Shown here: one piece after another, positions 1-9,569 of the stretch | Numbering within the stretch: the stretch's first letter is position 1 | How the letters are laid out: each line of letters starts with the position of its first letter | Assembly: GCF_039541575.1 (NCBI RefSeq) | Contig: NZ_BAABGM010000004.1 | Location: 68,217-132,216 of the forward strand | DNA from: Fodinibacter luteus | GTDB taxonomy: Bacteria > Actinomycetota > Actinomycetes > Actinomycetales > Dermatophilaceae | Direction: 5' to 3' | Length of the DNA: 64,000 nt | Translations under genes and position numbers: made by a program | The notes under the pieces: generated by a model | The model's database searches: none | What the model was told of the DNA's origin: nothing | What the model saw: the letters and a program-made list of their open reading frames with translations, nothing else

Positions 1-719
1 TCGACGAAGCGCACGCCGGCGTTGACGAAGAACGAGATCCGGGCGACGACCTCGCCGAAGCGCTCGGGGGGCACCTGCCCGGAGTCGCGGACGGCATCCA
101 GCACGGCGATCGCGGTGCACATCGCGTAGGCGATCTCCTGCACCGGGGTCGCCCCCGCCTCCTGGAGGTGGTAGCTGCAGATGTTGATGGGGTTCCACTT
201 CGGGATCTGCGCCACCGTGTAGGCGACCATGTCGGTGATGAGCCGCAGCGAGGGTCCCGGCGCAAAGACGTAGGTGCCCCGCGACAGGTACTCCTTGATG
301 ATGTCGTTCTGGGTCGTGCCGGCGAGCGCCCACACCGCGGATGCCGGGTCCTCGCCGGCCGCCTCGGCCTGCTCCTCGGCCGCCACCTGGTAGAGCGCGA
401 GCAGCCACATCGCGGTGGCGTTGATCGTCATCGAGGTGTTCATCCGCGACAGCGGGATGTCGGCGAACAGGGCGCGCATGTCACCGAGATGCGAGATCGG
501 CACCCCGACCTTGCCGACCTCGCCGCGGGCGAGGACGTGGTCGGGGTCGTAGCCGGTCTGGGTCGGCAGGTCGAACGCGACCGACAGCCCGGTCTGTCCC
601 TTGTCGAGGTTGCGCCGGTACAGGGCGTTGCTCGCCGCGGCACTGGAGTGCCCGGCGTAGGTGCGCATCACCCACGGGCGGTCGCGCGGCGGCCTGCTGG
701 CATCGGTGCTCTCGGGCAT
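1..719 (-). CDS. meaA: MeaA / ethylmalonyl-CoA mutase-like protein, N-terminal part (runs off window)
   Basis: Cobalamin-dependent acyl-CoA mutase, TIM-barrel half. About 240 N-terminal residues are visible and the rest lies beyond the left edge. The motif PTQTGYDPDHVLARGEVG and the later KWNPINICSYHLQEAGATP are typical of the MeaA/ethylmalonyl-CoA mutase branch; classical methylmalonyl-CoA mutase has an ATHRGYDSDHPR type sequence here. Known role of the branch: carbon rearrangement of ethylmalonyl-CoA to methylsuccinyl-CoA, or a related acyl-CoA, using adenosylcobalamin. The adenosyltransferase encoded at 1337 would supply that cofactor, so the proximity makes functional sense. The ATG at 719 is chosen because a TAGCGT box ends 7 nt upstream and there is no Shine-Dalgarno, so the mRNA is probably leaderless. 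The substrate cannot be settled from the fragment. Confidence 0.85.
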   Translation of the reverse strand, partial: MPESTDASRPPRDRPWVMRTYAGHSSAAASNALYRRNLDKGQTGLSVAFDLPTQTGYDPDHVLARGEVGKVGVPISHLGDMRALFADIPLSRMNTSMTINATAMWLLALYQVAAEEQAEAAGEDPASAVWALAGTTQNDIIKEYLSRGTYVFAPGPSLRLITDMVAYTVAQIPKWNPINICSYHLQEAGATPVQEIAYAMCTAIAVLDAVRDSGQVPPERFGEVVARISFFVNAGVRFV

Positions 720-726
720 GCGTCGA

Positions 727-732
727 ACGCTA
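727..732 (-). promoter_or_regulatory. -10 box of a leaderless promoter for the MeaA gene
   Basis: TAGCGT on the minus strand, 7 nt before the ATG at 719, with no ribosome binding site between. It matches the TANNNT-N7-start pattern seen at many genes in this window. Confidence 0.55.
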
Positions 733-812
733 GCCCCGGCACCGTGGCCGGGGTAGCGGCCCGCACGGTGAGAGTCCCCACACCCTCCCGAGCGGGCCGC
801 CCCGCGGGCGGC

Positions 813-1187
813 TCAGCCCGCGGCCCCGGCCATGGCCGGCTCCCCCACCCCGGAGCACGAGGGAGCGGTCCCGATGAGCGTCCCCAGCCGGGCCCGCCGG
901 AGCAGGCGCCGGGTGCGCTCGTCGGCCGCGACGATGTGCAGGCCGCGCCCGGCACGCCGGGAGCGTCGCACGCACTCGACGATGAGTCCGAGGCCGGTGG
1001 CGTCGCCGACGTGGGCTTCGCCGAGGTCGAGCAGCAGCGGGTTCGTGCCGCCGGCGATGACGCGGTGCAGCGTCAGCCGCAGGTCGGCGGCCGTGCGCAC
1101 GTCGAGCCGTCCGCGCAGCGCCACGTGCCGGCCGTGCTCGTCCTCGTGTTCTGCGATGGTCACGATGGCCTCCCCCAGGTTCGCCAC
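813..1187 (-). CDS. STAS-domain protein (anti-sigma factor antagonist-like)
   Basis: 124 residues that are essentially one STAS domain: a VALRGRLDVRTAADL start, LLLDLGEAHVGDATGLGLIVE in the middle, and a helix-strand C-terminus. In SpoIIAA/RsbV-type antagonists the residue of the DSSGL-type motif is phosphorylated by a partner kinase; here it reads DATGL, so the threonine is the only candidate acceptor. Such proteins bind anti-sigma factors or sit in stressosome-type switches. No kinase or sigma gene is adjacent, so the partner is unknown. The GTG start at 1187 has a good GGAGGGG-type ribosome site. Transcribed divergently from the adenosyltransferase at 1337. Confidence 0.8.
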   Translation of the reverse strand: MANLGEAIVTIAEHEDEHGRHVALRGRLDVRTAADLRLTLHRVIAGGTNPLLLDLGEAHVGDATGLGLIVECVRRSRRAGRGLHIVAADERTRRLLRRARLGTLIGTAPSCSGVGEPAMAGAAG

Positions 1188-1275
1188 GGTGCCCCCCTCC
1201 TCATCGTCGTGCGTCCATTAGACCGACCCGGAGCGCTCGGCGCCTCCCCCATTCGGACGATGAGGCGGCAGAGAA

Positions 1276-1288
1276 CGGACATTGTCCG
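1276..1288. promoter_or_regulatory. 13-bp perfect palindrome in the STAS/adenosyltransferase divergent region
   Basis: CGGACA-T-TGTCCG lies about 50 bp upstream of the adenosyltransferase start and about 90 bp upstream of the STAS start. It is a plausible dimeric operator, but I cannot name a regulator. No cobalamin riboswitch is apparent in this 149-bp gap. Confidence 0.35.
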
Positions 1289-1336
1289 GTTCATGCCACA
1301 TCCGGGTCGGCGGCCGGCGTCTGCGAGGCTTGCGCC

Positions 1337-1957
1337 ATGGTCAACCTCACCCGGATCTACACCCGCACCGGCGACGACGGCACGACGGCCCTCGGCGACC
1401 TCAGCCGCACCCGCAAGACCGACGTCCGGCTCGGTGCGTATGCCGATGTCAACGAGGCGAACGCCGCCCTCGGGGTCGCCCTCGCCTGCGGAGGGCTCGA
1501 CGACGACGTCCGGGGGGTGCTGACCCGCGTCCAGAACGACCTCTTCGACGTCGGGGCGGACCTGGCGACACCGCTCCAACGCACCTACGAGTTCCCGCCG
1601 CTGCGGGTCAAGGCGGCGTGGGTCGGCGAGCTCGAGGCGGACTGCGACCGCTACCTCGCCCGGCTCGAGAAGCTGCGCTCCTTCATCCTGCCCGGCGGCA
1701 CCCCCGGCTCGGCCCACCTCCACGTCGCGCTCACCGTCGTGCGGCGGGCCGAGCGCTCGGTGTGGGCGGCGATCGAGGCGTACGGCACCGAGCCCGGCGA
1801 CGCTCGGGGGGAGGGCGGGGTCAACCCGGTCGCGGCCACGTACCTCAACCGCCTCTCGGACCTGCTCTTCGTCCTCGCCCGGTGCGCCAACCTGCCCGGC
1901 GGGGACGTGCTCTGGCAGCCCGGCGGCGGGCGGGAGCAGCCTCCCGAGGTCAGGTGA
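1337..1957 (+). CDS. PduO-type ATP:cob(I)alamin adenosyltransferase
   Basis: 206 residues matching the PduO/MMAB family over full length: N-terminal LTRIYTRTGDDGTTALGD (the ATP-binding TRTGDxGxT motif), an ADVNEANAALG segment, and the C-terminal NPVAATYLNRLSDLLFVLARCAN cobalamin/ATP motif. It adenosylates cob(I)alamin to coenzyme B12, the cofactor of the mutase encoded at 1-719. The same gene sits beside the atp cluster in mycobacteria, so its place is conserved synteny. The ATG at 1337 is preceded by a GAGGCT box 6 nt upstream and no ribosome site, so it may be leaderless. Its 3' end overlaps the convergent DUF2550 gene by 8 nt. Confidence 0.93.
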   Translation: MVNLTRIYTRTGDDGTTALGDLSRTRKTDVRLGAYADVNEANAALGVALACGGLDDDVRGVLTRVQNDLFDVGADLATPLQRTYEFPPLRVKAAWVGELEADCDRYLARLEKLRSFILPGGTPGSAHLHVALTVVRRAERSVWAAIEAYGTEPGDARGEGGVNPVAATYLNRLSDLLFVLARCANLPGGDVLWQPGGGREQPPEVR

Positions 1958-2381
1958 CGTTGACGTTGTAGCCGGGTGGGCTGGACTCGAGCCAGGCCCG
2001 CACCGCCGTGTAGGCGGCGGGCACGAACGCGAACTCGCAGCTTCGCGCGCCGGCGCGGCCGAGGACGGCCACCGGGTCGGCGAGCCCGGGGATCGGCTCG
2101 GCGAGCGGCCGGGCGGTGCCGAGGTCGAGCTCACCGCGCGACCACGACACCTCGGGCCGCAGCGAGGGCCCGACGATGCTGAACCACTCGAACCGGTCCG
2201 AGCCGAGCCGGGCCAGGCCGAGCCGCCAGCGCCCGCCCGCGCCCTCGCGCCGGGCGCACAGCATGACGGGGCGCCCGTCGCCCGAGATGAGGCGTCGGCG
2301 CGCCCACACGAAGGTGAGCGCGCCGACGACGACGAGGACGAGGAGGGCGAGGACCAGCTCGGCGACGACGAGAGGCGTCAT
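1950..2381 (-). CDS. DUF2550 family membrane-anchored protein
   Basis: 143 residues: one N-terminal transmembrane helix (about residues 5-26, a Leu/Val-rich stretch after MTPLVVAE) and a C-terminal domain with GRPVMLCARR and WRLGLARLGSDRFEWF, characteristic of DUF2550. The family is almost always found directly downstream of atpC in actinobacteria, as here (24-nt gap), so it is probably the last gene of the ATP synthase operon. Molecular function is unknown. The C-terminal domain should be cytoplasmic. Its stop codon lies inside the end of the convergent adenosyltransferase gene. Confidence 0.85.
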   Translation of the reverse strand: MTPLVVAELVLALLVLVVVGALTFVWARRRLISGDGRPVMLCARREGAGGRWRLGLARLGSDRFEWFSIVGPSLRPEVSWSRGELDLGTARPLAEPIPGLADPVAVLGRAGARSCEFAFVPAAYTAVRAWLESSPPGYNVNVT

Positions 2382-2405
2382 GCGAGCGGTCCCCGGCCCA
2401 ACGCG

Positions 2406-2671
2406 TCAGGAACCCAGGCTGCCGGCGTCGACCGACTCGGCGATGATCGTGACCCGGTCGTGGTCGACCGACAGGAAGCCCCCGTCGATCGTCGCCGAGC
2501 GCCAGCCGCCCTCGGCGTTGACCCGCACCTCACCCTCGGCGAGGACGCACAGCAGTGGCTGGTGTCCCGGCAGGATCCCGAGCTCGCCGTCGATCGACCG
2601 GGCGCTGACCTGGCTCGCCTCGCCCTGCCAGACCCGGCGGTCGGCGGCGACGAGCTCGACCGTGAGCGGCA

Positions 2672-2672
<1 letters not shown>
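2406..2672 (-). CDS. atpC: F1Fo ATP synthase epsilon subunit
   Basis: 88 residues (MPLTVELVAADRRVWQGEA...), beta-sandwich domain only, with ELGILPGHQPLL and VSVDH-type motifs. It is shorter than the about 130-residue E. coli epsilon, because actinobacterial epsilons often lack much of the C-terminal helical hairpin. Part of the central stalk of F1. The ATG at 2672 overlaps the atpD stop by one base (TGATG). A longer in-frame reading exists but would run into atpD, so it is not used. Confidence 0.95.
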
Positions 2673-4129
<1,457 letters not shown>

Positions 4130-4143
4130 GGTCTCTCTCTCGC

Positions 4144-5043
4144 TCACTTGCTCTCGGCCAGCGCGCTGGCGCCGCCCACGATTTCGCTGATCTCTTGGGT
4201 GATCTCGGCCTGGCGGGCCTGGTTGGCCAGCCGGGTGTACTTCTTGATGAGCTCCTCGGCGTTGTCCGTGGCGGACTTCATCGCCCGCTGGCGGGCGGCC
4301 AGCTCGGACGCGGCGGCCTGGAGCATGCAGTTGAACAGGCGCGCGTTGACGTACTTCGGCAGCAGCGCGTCGAGCACCGACTCGGCACCGGGCTCGAAGG
4401 AGTACAGCGGCAGGAGGTCCTCGGCATCCGGGGCCTCCTCGCCCTCGACGACCTCGAGCGGCAGGAGGCGGATGACCTCGGGCTCCTGGGTGACCATCGA
4501 GACGAACCGGGTGAAGACGACGTGCACCTCGTCGATGCCGCCCTCCTCGGTCGGGGTCGTGAAGTCGGCGACGAGCCGCTCGCCGACCTCGCGGGCCGTC
4601 TCGAAGCTGGGCTTCTCGGAGGCGCCGCTCCACTCCGCGGCGAACTCGCGGTGGCGGAACCGGTAGAAGGCGATGGCCTTGCGCCCCAGGAGGTAGGGGA
4701 CGACCTCCTTGCCCTCTTCACGCAGCGCGGCGACGAGTCGCTCGCTCTCCTTGATGGCCGACGAGCTGTAGGCGCCCGCGAGCCCGCGGTCGGAGGTCAT
4801 GATGACGACCGCGGCCCGCTTGACGTCCTCCTTCTCGGACGTCAGCGGGTGGTCCTCGTTGGAGAAGGTCGCGACCGCGGAGACCGCCCGGGTCAGCGCG
4901 CGGGCGTACGGGCTGGACTCGCGGACCGCCTGCTGCGCCTTGACGACGCGCGAGGCGGCCATGAGCTCCATCGCCCGGGTGATCTTCTTCGTCGAGCTGA
5001 CGGCTCGGATGCGCTGCCGGTACTCCCGGATCTGCGCTCCCAT
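4144..5043 (-). CDS. atpG: F1Fo ATP synthase gamma subunit
   Basis: 299 residues: N-terminal MGAQIREYRQRIRAVSSTK and C-terminal coiled-coil helices (ELIKKYTRLANQARQAEITQ-type) that form the rotating shaft. MTSDRGLAGAYSSS is the conserved Rossmann-like core motif. The ATG at 5043 follows an AGGCGGAAA site; the longer upstream frame has no gamma-subunit similarity. An insert with acidic residues (EVVEGEEAPDAEDL) lies near residue 200, in a position typical of actinobacterial gamma subunits. Confidence 0.97.
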   Translation of the reverse strand: MGAQIREYRQRIRAVSSTKKITRAMELMAASRVVKAQQAVRESSPYARALTRAVSAVATFSNEDHPLTSEKEDVKRAAVVIMTSDRGLAGAYSSSAIKESERLVAALREEGKEVVPYLLGRKAIAFYRFRHREFAAEWSGASEKPSFETAREVGERLVADFTTPTEEGGIDEVHVVFTRFVSMVTQEPEVIRLLPLEVVEGEEAPDAEDLLPLYSFEPGAESVLDALLPKYVNARLFNCMLQAAASELAARQRAMKSATDNAEELIKKYTRLANQARQAEITQEISEIVGGASALAESK

Positions 5044-5125
5044 ACGTTTCCGCCTTCCTGGTTCTTCTGCTCGGTGCCCTGTGGGCCGGGCCGGTCGCCG
5101 GGTGCGCCGCGCGCACCCGACCGGC

Positions 5126-6772
5126 TCAGCGCCGCTGCTTGACGATCTTCTCCTGCTCGGACTCCTGGGCCCGGGCGGCGGCGTCCTCCTCGGCCTCGTC
5201 GCCGGCCTGGACGCCGTCGGCACCCCTGCCCTCGAAGAGCTTGGCCTTGAAGGTCGCGATCTCGGACTCGAGGGCCTGCTCGGTCTCCTCGGCGAACGTG
5301 CCGGTCTCGCGGATCGCCCCGAGCAGCTCGCCCTTGGTGCGGCGCAGGTGGTCGAGGAAGTCGGCCTCGAAGCGACGGATGTCCTCGACGGCGACGTCGT
5401 CGAGCTTGCCCGTCGTGCCCATCCAGATCGAGACGACCTGCTCCTCGACCGGGAACGGCGCGGCCTGCCGCTGCTTGAGCAGCTCGACGAGGCGGGCGCC
5501 CTTCGCGAGCTGGGCCCGGGATGCGGGGTCGAGGTCGGAGGCGAACATCGCGAACGCCTCGAGCGCGCGGTACTGCGCGAGGTCGAGCTTGAGGCGGCCC
5601 GCGACCGACTTCATCGCCTTGATCTGGGCGGCGCCGCCGACGCGCGACACCGAGACGCCGACGTCGATCGCCGGGCGGACGTTGGCGTTGAACAGGTCGG
5701 CCTGCAGGTAGATCTGGCCGTCGGTGATCGAGATGACGTTCGTCGGGATGTACGCCGAGACGTCGCCCGCCTTGGTCTCGATGATCGGCAGACCGGTCAT
5801 CGAGCCGTGCCCGAGCTCGTCGGAGAGCTTCGCGCAGCGCTCGAGCAGCCGGCTGTGGAGGTAGAAGACGTCACCGGGGTAGGCCTCGCGGCCCGGCGGG
5901 CGGCGCAGGAGGAGCGACACCGAGCGGTAGGCCTCGGCCTGCTTGGACAGGTCGTCGAAGACGATGAGGACGTGCTTGCCCTGGTACATCCAGTGCTGGC
6001 CGATGGCCGAGCCGGTGTACGGGGCGAGGTACTTGAAGCCCGCGGAGTCCGAGGCCGGGGCGGCGACGATGGTCGTGTACTCCATCGCGCCGGCCTCCTC
6101 GAGGGTGCCGCGCACGGCCGCGATCGTCGAACCCTTCTGGCCGATGGCGACGTAGATGCAGCGCACCTGCTTGTCCGGGTCGCCGCTCTCCCAGAACTCC
6201 TTCTGGTTGATGATCGTGTCGACCGCGACCGTCGTCTTGCCGGTCTGGCGGTCGCCGATGATGAGCTGGCGCTGGCCCCGGCCGATGGGGGTCATGGCGT
6301 CCACGGCCTTGAGGCCGGTCTGGAGCGGCTCGTGGACCGACTTGCGCTGCACGACCGTCGGGGCCTGCAGCTCGAGCGCCCGCCGCTCCTCGCTCGCGAT
6401 CTCGCCGAGGCCGTCGATCGGGGTGCCGAGGGGGTTGACGACGCGGCCGAGGAAGGCGTCGCCCACGGGGACCGAGAGCACCTCGCCCGTGCGCTTGACC
6501 TCCTGGCCCTCCTCGATGTTCGAGAACTCACCGAGGATGACGACACCGATCTCGTGGACGTCGAGGTTGAGGGCGAGGCCGAGCGTGCCGTCCTCGAACT
6601 CGAGGAGCTCGTTCGTCATGCACGAGGGCAGCCCTTCGACGTGCGCGATGCCGTCACCGGCATCGGTGACGCGACCGACCTCCTCGCGCGAGGCCGCGCC
6701 GGGCTCGTAGGACCGGACGTAGCTGTCCAGGGCGTCCCGGATCTCGTCCGGACGGATCGAGAGCTCCGTCAT
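5126..6772 (-). CDS. atpA: F1Fo ATP synthase alpha subunit
   Basis: 548 residues. Contains GDRQTGKTTVAVDTIINQ (non-catalytic nucleotide site), the alpha-subunit signature region around RPAIDVGVSVSRVGGAAQ, and the usual VVNPLGTPIDGLG. The C-terminal about 40 residues (AGDEAEEDAAARAQESEQE) form the charged extension that is longer in actinobacteria than in E. coli and in mycobacteria restrains ATP hydrolysis. Operon position between atpH and atpG is canonical. Confidence 0.98.
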   Translation of the reverse strand: MTELSIRPDEIRDALDSYVRSYEPGAASREEVGRVTDAGDGIAHVEGLPSCMTNELLEFEDGTLGLALNLDVHEIGVVILGEFSNIEEGQEVKRTGEVLSVPVGDAFLGRVVNPLGTPIDGLGEIASEERRALELQAPTVVQRKSVHEPLQTGLKAVDAMTPIGRGQRQLIIGDRQTGKTTVAVDTIINQKEFWESGDPDKQVRCIYVAIGQKGSTIAAVRGTLEEAGAMEYTTIVAAPASDSAGFKYLAPYTGSAIGQHWMYQGKHVLIVFDDLSKQAEAYRSVSLLLRRPPGREAYPGDVFYLHSRLLERCAKLSDELGHGSMTGLPIIETKAGDVSAYIPTNVISITDGQIYLQADLFNANVRPAIDVGVSVSRVGGAAQIKAMKSVAGRLKLDLAQYRALEAFAMFASDLDPASRAQLAKGARLVELLKQRQAAPFPVEEQVVSIWMGTTGKLDDVAVEDIRRFEADFLDHLRRTKGELLGAIRETGTFAEETEQALESEIATFKAKLFEGRGADGVQAGDEAEEDAAARAQESEQEKIVKQRR

Positions 6773-6847
6773 GTTCTGATCTTCTCCTCGGTCACCGGCC
6801 CCTCATGGGGCCGAAGTCTGCTGTGTGGGTGGTGCGTCTTCAGTTCT

Positions 6848-6884
6848 GGGATGCCGTGCGCGGCGGCGGGATGCCGTGCGCGGC
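6848..6884. repeat. 20-bp-period direct repeat between atpA and atpH
   Basis: GGGATGCCGTGCGCGGC occurs at 6848-6864 and again at 6868-6884, in the 113-bp gap just after the atpH stop. Both copies contain the over-represented word GGATGCCGTG described in the findings. Confidence 0.85.
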
Positions 6885-6885
6885 G

Positions 6886-7701
6886 TCAGGCGCCGGTGAC
6901 GTGCCGGCGGGCCTCGTCGAGGCGCCGCAGGACGGTGCCGTCGACGACCTCGTCGCCGACCTGGACCCGGATGCCGCCCATGACCGTGGGGTCCTGGACG
7001 ACCTGGAGCGAGACCGCCTTGCCGTAGTGCGCCTCGAGCGCGCTGCGCAGCCGGGCGGCCTGCTGCGGGGTGAGCGGGGCGGCGACGGTGACGAGGGCCG
7101 TCAGCTCGTCGCGACGGGTCGACGCGAGCTCGAGGTAGGCCTCCATGACCCGGTCGAGCCGGCGCCCGCGCGGGGCGCGGACGGCCTGCTCGGCGAGCCG
7201 GACGGTCTCGGGGGCGGCCTTGGCCTCGAGCAGCCGGCGCACGAGCGCGGCCTTGCCGCTCGCGTCGGTGTTGCGGCTCGAGAGCGTGTCGCGCAGCGCG
7301 GGGTCGCCGGCGACGATCCGCTCGAAGCGGAACAGCTCGTCCTCGACGCGGTCGATGCGACCGGCGCGCTCGGCGGTGGCGAGCAGCGCCTGCACGGCGA
7401 GCGCCTCGAGGGTGTCGCCGAGGTCGCGCTCGGCCGACCAGCGCCGGCCGGCGACCTCGCCGACGAGGTCGGTGGTGGTCGCACCGACCCTGCCGCCGAA
7501 GAGCGACCGGGCCAGGCCCTGCTTGTCGGCGGCCCCCCGCGAGGGGTCGGCGAGCGCGCGCCGCAGCGAGGCGTTGCCGTCGACGACGGCCGTCACCGCG
7601 AAGAGCTCCTCGGCGAGCGTCTCCCCCGACGATCCGCCGGCGAGGACGGCGTCGAACGCCGCCTGCACCTCCTTGGCCGAACCCCGTGACGAGCCGCGCA
7701 T
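6886..7701 (-). CDS. atpH: F1Fo ATP synthase delta subunit (OSCP-like)
   Basis: 271 residues. The C-terminal LTPQQAARLRSALEAHYGKAVSLQ and PTVMGGIRVQVGDEVVDGTVLRRLDEAR are the delta/OSCP signature. It is longer than the about 180-residue E. coli delta because actinobacterial forms carry an extra N-terminal helical region; in mycobacteria a b-prime/delta fusion exists, but no b-type membrane helix is visible at this N-terminus. It joins the peripheral stalk to the top of F1. Its ATG overlaps the atpF stop by one base. Confidence 0.95.
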   Translation of the reverse strand: MRGSSRGSAKEVQAAFDAVLAGGSSGETLAEELFAVTAVVDGNASLRRALADPSRGAADKQGLARSLFGGRVGATTTDLVGEVAGRRWSAERDLGDTLEALAVQALLATAERAGRIDRVEDELFRFERIVAGDPALRDTLSSRNTDASGKAALVRRLLEAKAAPETVRLAEQAVRAPRGRRLDRVMEAYLELASTRRDELTALVTVAAPLTPQQAARLRSALEAHYGKAVSLQVVQDPTVMGGIRVQVGDEVVDGTVLRRLDEARRHVTGA

Positions 7702-8285
7702 CAGGCGTCCCGGCCCGCGGGGGCGACCTTCTCGGGCGTGACGTCGCCGGCCTCGAGGTCGGCGAGGAAACGGTCGACGATGCCCTTCTGGCGCACCTCG
7801 TCCTCGAGGGACTCCCCGACGATCTTGCTCGCGAGGCTCGTCGACAGGGTGCCGACCTCCTGGCGCAGCTGGACGACGGCCTGCTGGCGCTCGGCCTCGA
7901 CCTGCCGCTTGGCCGACTCGGTGATGCGGGCCGCCTCGGCCTGGGCCTGGCTGCGCATCTCGGCGACGATCGAGGCGCCCTGCTCACGCGCGGACTCCCG
8001 GATCTCGTTGGCCTCGGTGCGGGCCTCGGCGAGCTGGGCGTTGTACTTCTCCAGCGCGGCCCGGGCCTCGGCCTGGGCCTCCTCGGCCTGCTGCATGCCA
8101 CCCTCGATCGCCGCGGCCCGCTCCTCGTACATCGCCTCCATCTTGGGGACGACCTTCGTGGCGAAGATGCGGTAGAGGATGGCGAAGGCGATGAGCCCGA
8201 CGATGAGCTCGGCGGGGTGCGGCAGGAGGGGCAGGGCCTCCGGCCAGCCGACACCTTCGGCGGCCTTGACGGATGCGAGAACCAC
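7701..8285 (-). CDS. atpF: F1Fo ATP synthase b subunit
   Basis: 194 residues: one N-terminal membrane helix (PAELIVGLIAFAILYRIFATK, about 25-46) followed by a long charged coiled coil of Glu/Ala/Arg (EERAAAIEGGMQQAEEAQAE). It is the peripheral stalk dimer that holds F1 against rotation. A 45-nt gap separates it from atpE. Confidence 0.96.
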   Translation of the reverse strand: MVLASVKAAEGVGWPEALPLLPHPAELIVGLIAFAILYRIFATKVVPKMEAMYEERAAAIEGGMQQAEEAQAEARAALEKYNAQLAEARTEANEIRESAREQGASIVAEMRSQAQAEAARITESAKRQVEAERQQAVVQLRQEVGTLSTSLASKIVGESLEDEVRQKGIVDRFLADLEAGDVTPEKVAPAGRDA

Positions 8286-8330
8286 GTCGCTTCCTTATCT
8301 GTCGATCGGACGGGGGGGTCGGCCGGCTCG

Positions 8331-8540
8331 TCAGCCTGCGAAGACGAAGACGAACACGAGACCGAGGATCGCGAGCGCCTCGGTGAGCGCCATACCGGTG
8401 AAGGCGATGGTCTGGAGCATGCCTCGGGCCTCGGGCTGGCGGGCGACGCCGTTGATGTAGGCGGCGAAGATGAGACCCACACCGATACCGGGGCCGATGG
8501 CGGCGAGGCCGTAGCCGAGGAAGGTGATGTCACCAGTCAT
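8331..8540 (-). CDS. atpE: F1Fo ATP synthase c subunit
   Basis: 69 residues, two transmembrane helices joined by a polar loop (NGVARQPEARG). The ion-binding carboxylate is the Glu in GMALTEALAILG in helix 2; the surrounding helix does not carry an obvious Na+ motif, so H+ coupling is assumed. The ATG at 8540 follows GAAAGGAA. The c-ring is the target of diarylquinolines in mycobacteria; the context residues here are similar but not identical. Confidence 0.97.
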   Translation of the reverse strand: MTGDITFLGYGLAAIGPGIGVGLIFAAYINGVARQPEARGMLQTIAFTGMALTEALAILGLVFVFVFAG

Positions 8541-8620
8541 TGCGTTTCCTTTCGGTGGCGCCGGGGGTTCCCGGCGTCGGAGTGTTCTTCAGGTGGTCGT
8601 GCAACCGGCGGGGCCGGGGG

Positions 8621-9454
8621 TCAGTGGTGCTCGCTCACCGCGTCGGAGATGTAGAGCGCGGCGAGGAGGGTGAAGATGAAGGCCTGGAGGAACTGCACCA
8701 GCAGCTCGAAGAAGGTCATGACGACACCGAAGGCCAGGCCGAGGATGCCCGAGAGCTGGATGAACAGGTTGCTGCCGTGGAGCAGCAGGTACTCACCGCC
8801 GAGGATGAACACGAGCAGCATGAGGTGGCCCGCGAGCATGTTGCCGAAGAGTCGCAGGGCGAGGGTGAGCGGCCGGATGAAGAAGTAGGTCAGGAACTCG
8901 AGGATGAACATGATCGGCCTGAGCCAGCCCGGCAGCCCCGGCGGGACGAGCGACTTGAGGTAGTTGAGCACGCCGTGCTTCCGGCGGATCGCGACGGTGT
9001 GGTAGACGACGTAGACGATGAGCGTCAGCACGATGGGGAACGCGATGCGGCTCATCGACGGGAACTGGATGAACGGCATGACGCCCATGACGTTGTTGAA
9101 CAGGATCAACGTGAAGAGCGTGAGCAGCAGCGGGAGGAAGGGCCGGAAGTCCTTGGCGCCGATGACGTCCCGGGCGATGGTGTTGCGCACGAAGTTGTAG
9201 CCCTGCTCGGCCACCCACTGCCGCTTCGTCGGGACGATGCTGAGCCGGCCCGCGACGGTGAGGAAGAACAGGCCGATGATGACGACCGAGGCCATGACGA
9301 CGAAGGCGGGTCGGGTGAAGGCCCAGTTGCTCGTGTCGCTGCCCCAGAGCGGCCACCAGAACGACTCGATGCCCGGGGCCTGGAACCCCTCGCCGTCCTC
9401 GGCGGCGGCGATGCCGCCCTGCAGCCAGTGTGCGGGAACCACGCTCGGGCTCAC
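8621..9454 (-). CDS. atpB: F1Fo ATP synthase a subunit
   Basis: 277 residues with five to six transmembrane helices. The key helix LALRLFGNMLAGH contains the essential Arg facing the c-ring, and LAFGVVMTFFELLVQFLQAFIF is the last conserved helix. No ATG gives a sensible N-terminus; the GTG at 9454 (V-S-P-S-V-V-P-A-H-W) has a GAGGAG site 5 nt upstream and is chosen. Upstream in-frame sequence lies in the atpI 3' region and is not similar to the family. Confidence 0.95.
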   Translation of the reverse strand: MSPSVVPAHWLQGGIAAAEDGEGFQAPGIESFWWPLWGSDTSNWAFTRPAFVVMASVVIIGLFFLTVAGRLSIVPTKRQWVAEQGYNFVRNTIARDVIGAKDFRPFLPLLLTLFTLILFNNVMGVMPFIQFPSMSRIAFPIVLTLIVYVVYHTVAIRRKHGVLNYLKSLVPPGLPGWLRPIMFILEFLTYFFIRPLTLALRLFGNMLAGHLMLLVFILGGEYLLLHGSNLFIQLSGILGLAFGVVMTFFELLVQFLQAFIFTLLAALYISDAVSEHH

Positions 9455-9569
9455 AGCCTCTCCTCGGGGATAGCACAGGCGCCATCGACGGGCACCCGGG
9501 GGAACGGGACGTACGCTACCGGACCCCCGCCGGTGGTCGCGACGCCGGGGAACGGCGTCGTCACGCCGG

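Noticed and set aside
1188..1336. Cobalamin riboswitch upstream of the adenosyltransferase
   Set aside because: No B12-box-like sequence or paired arms recognised, and the gene looks nearly leaderless.
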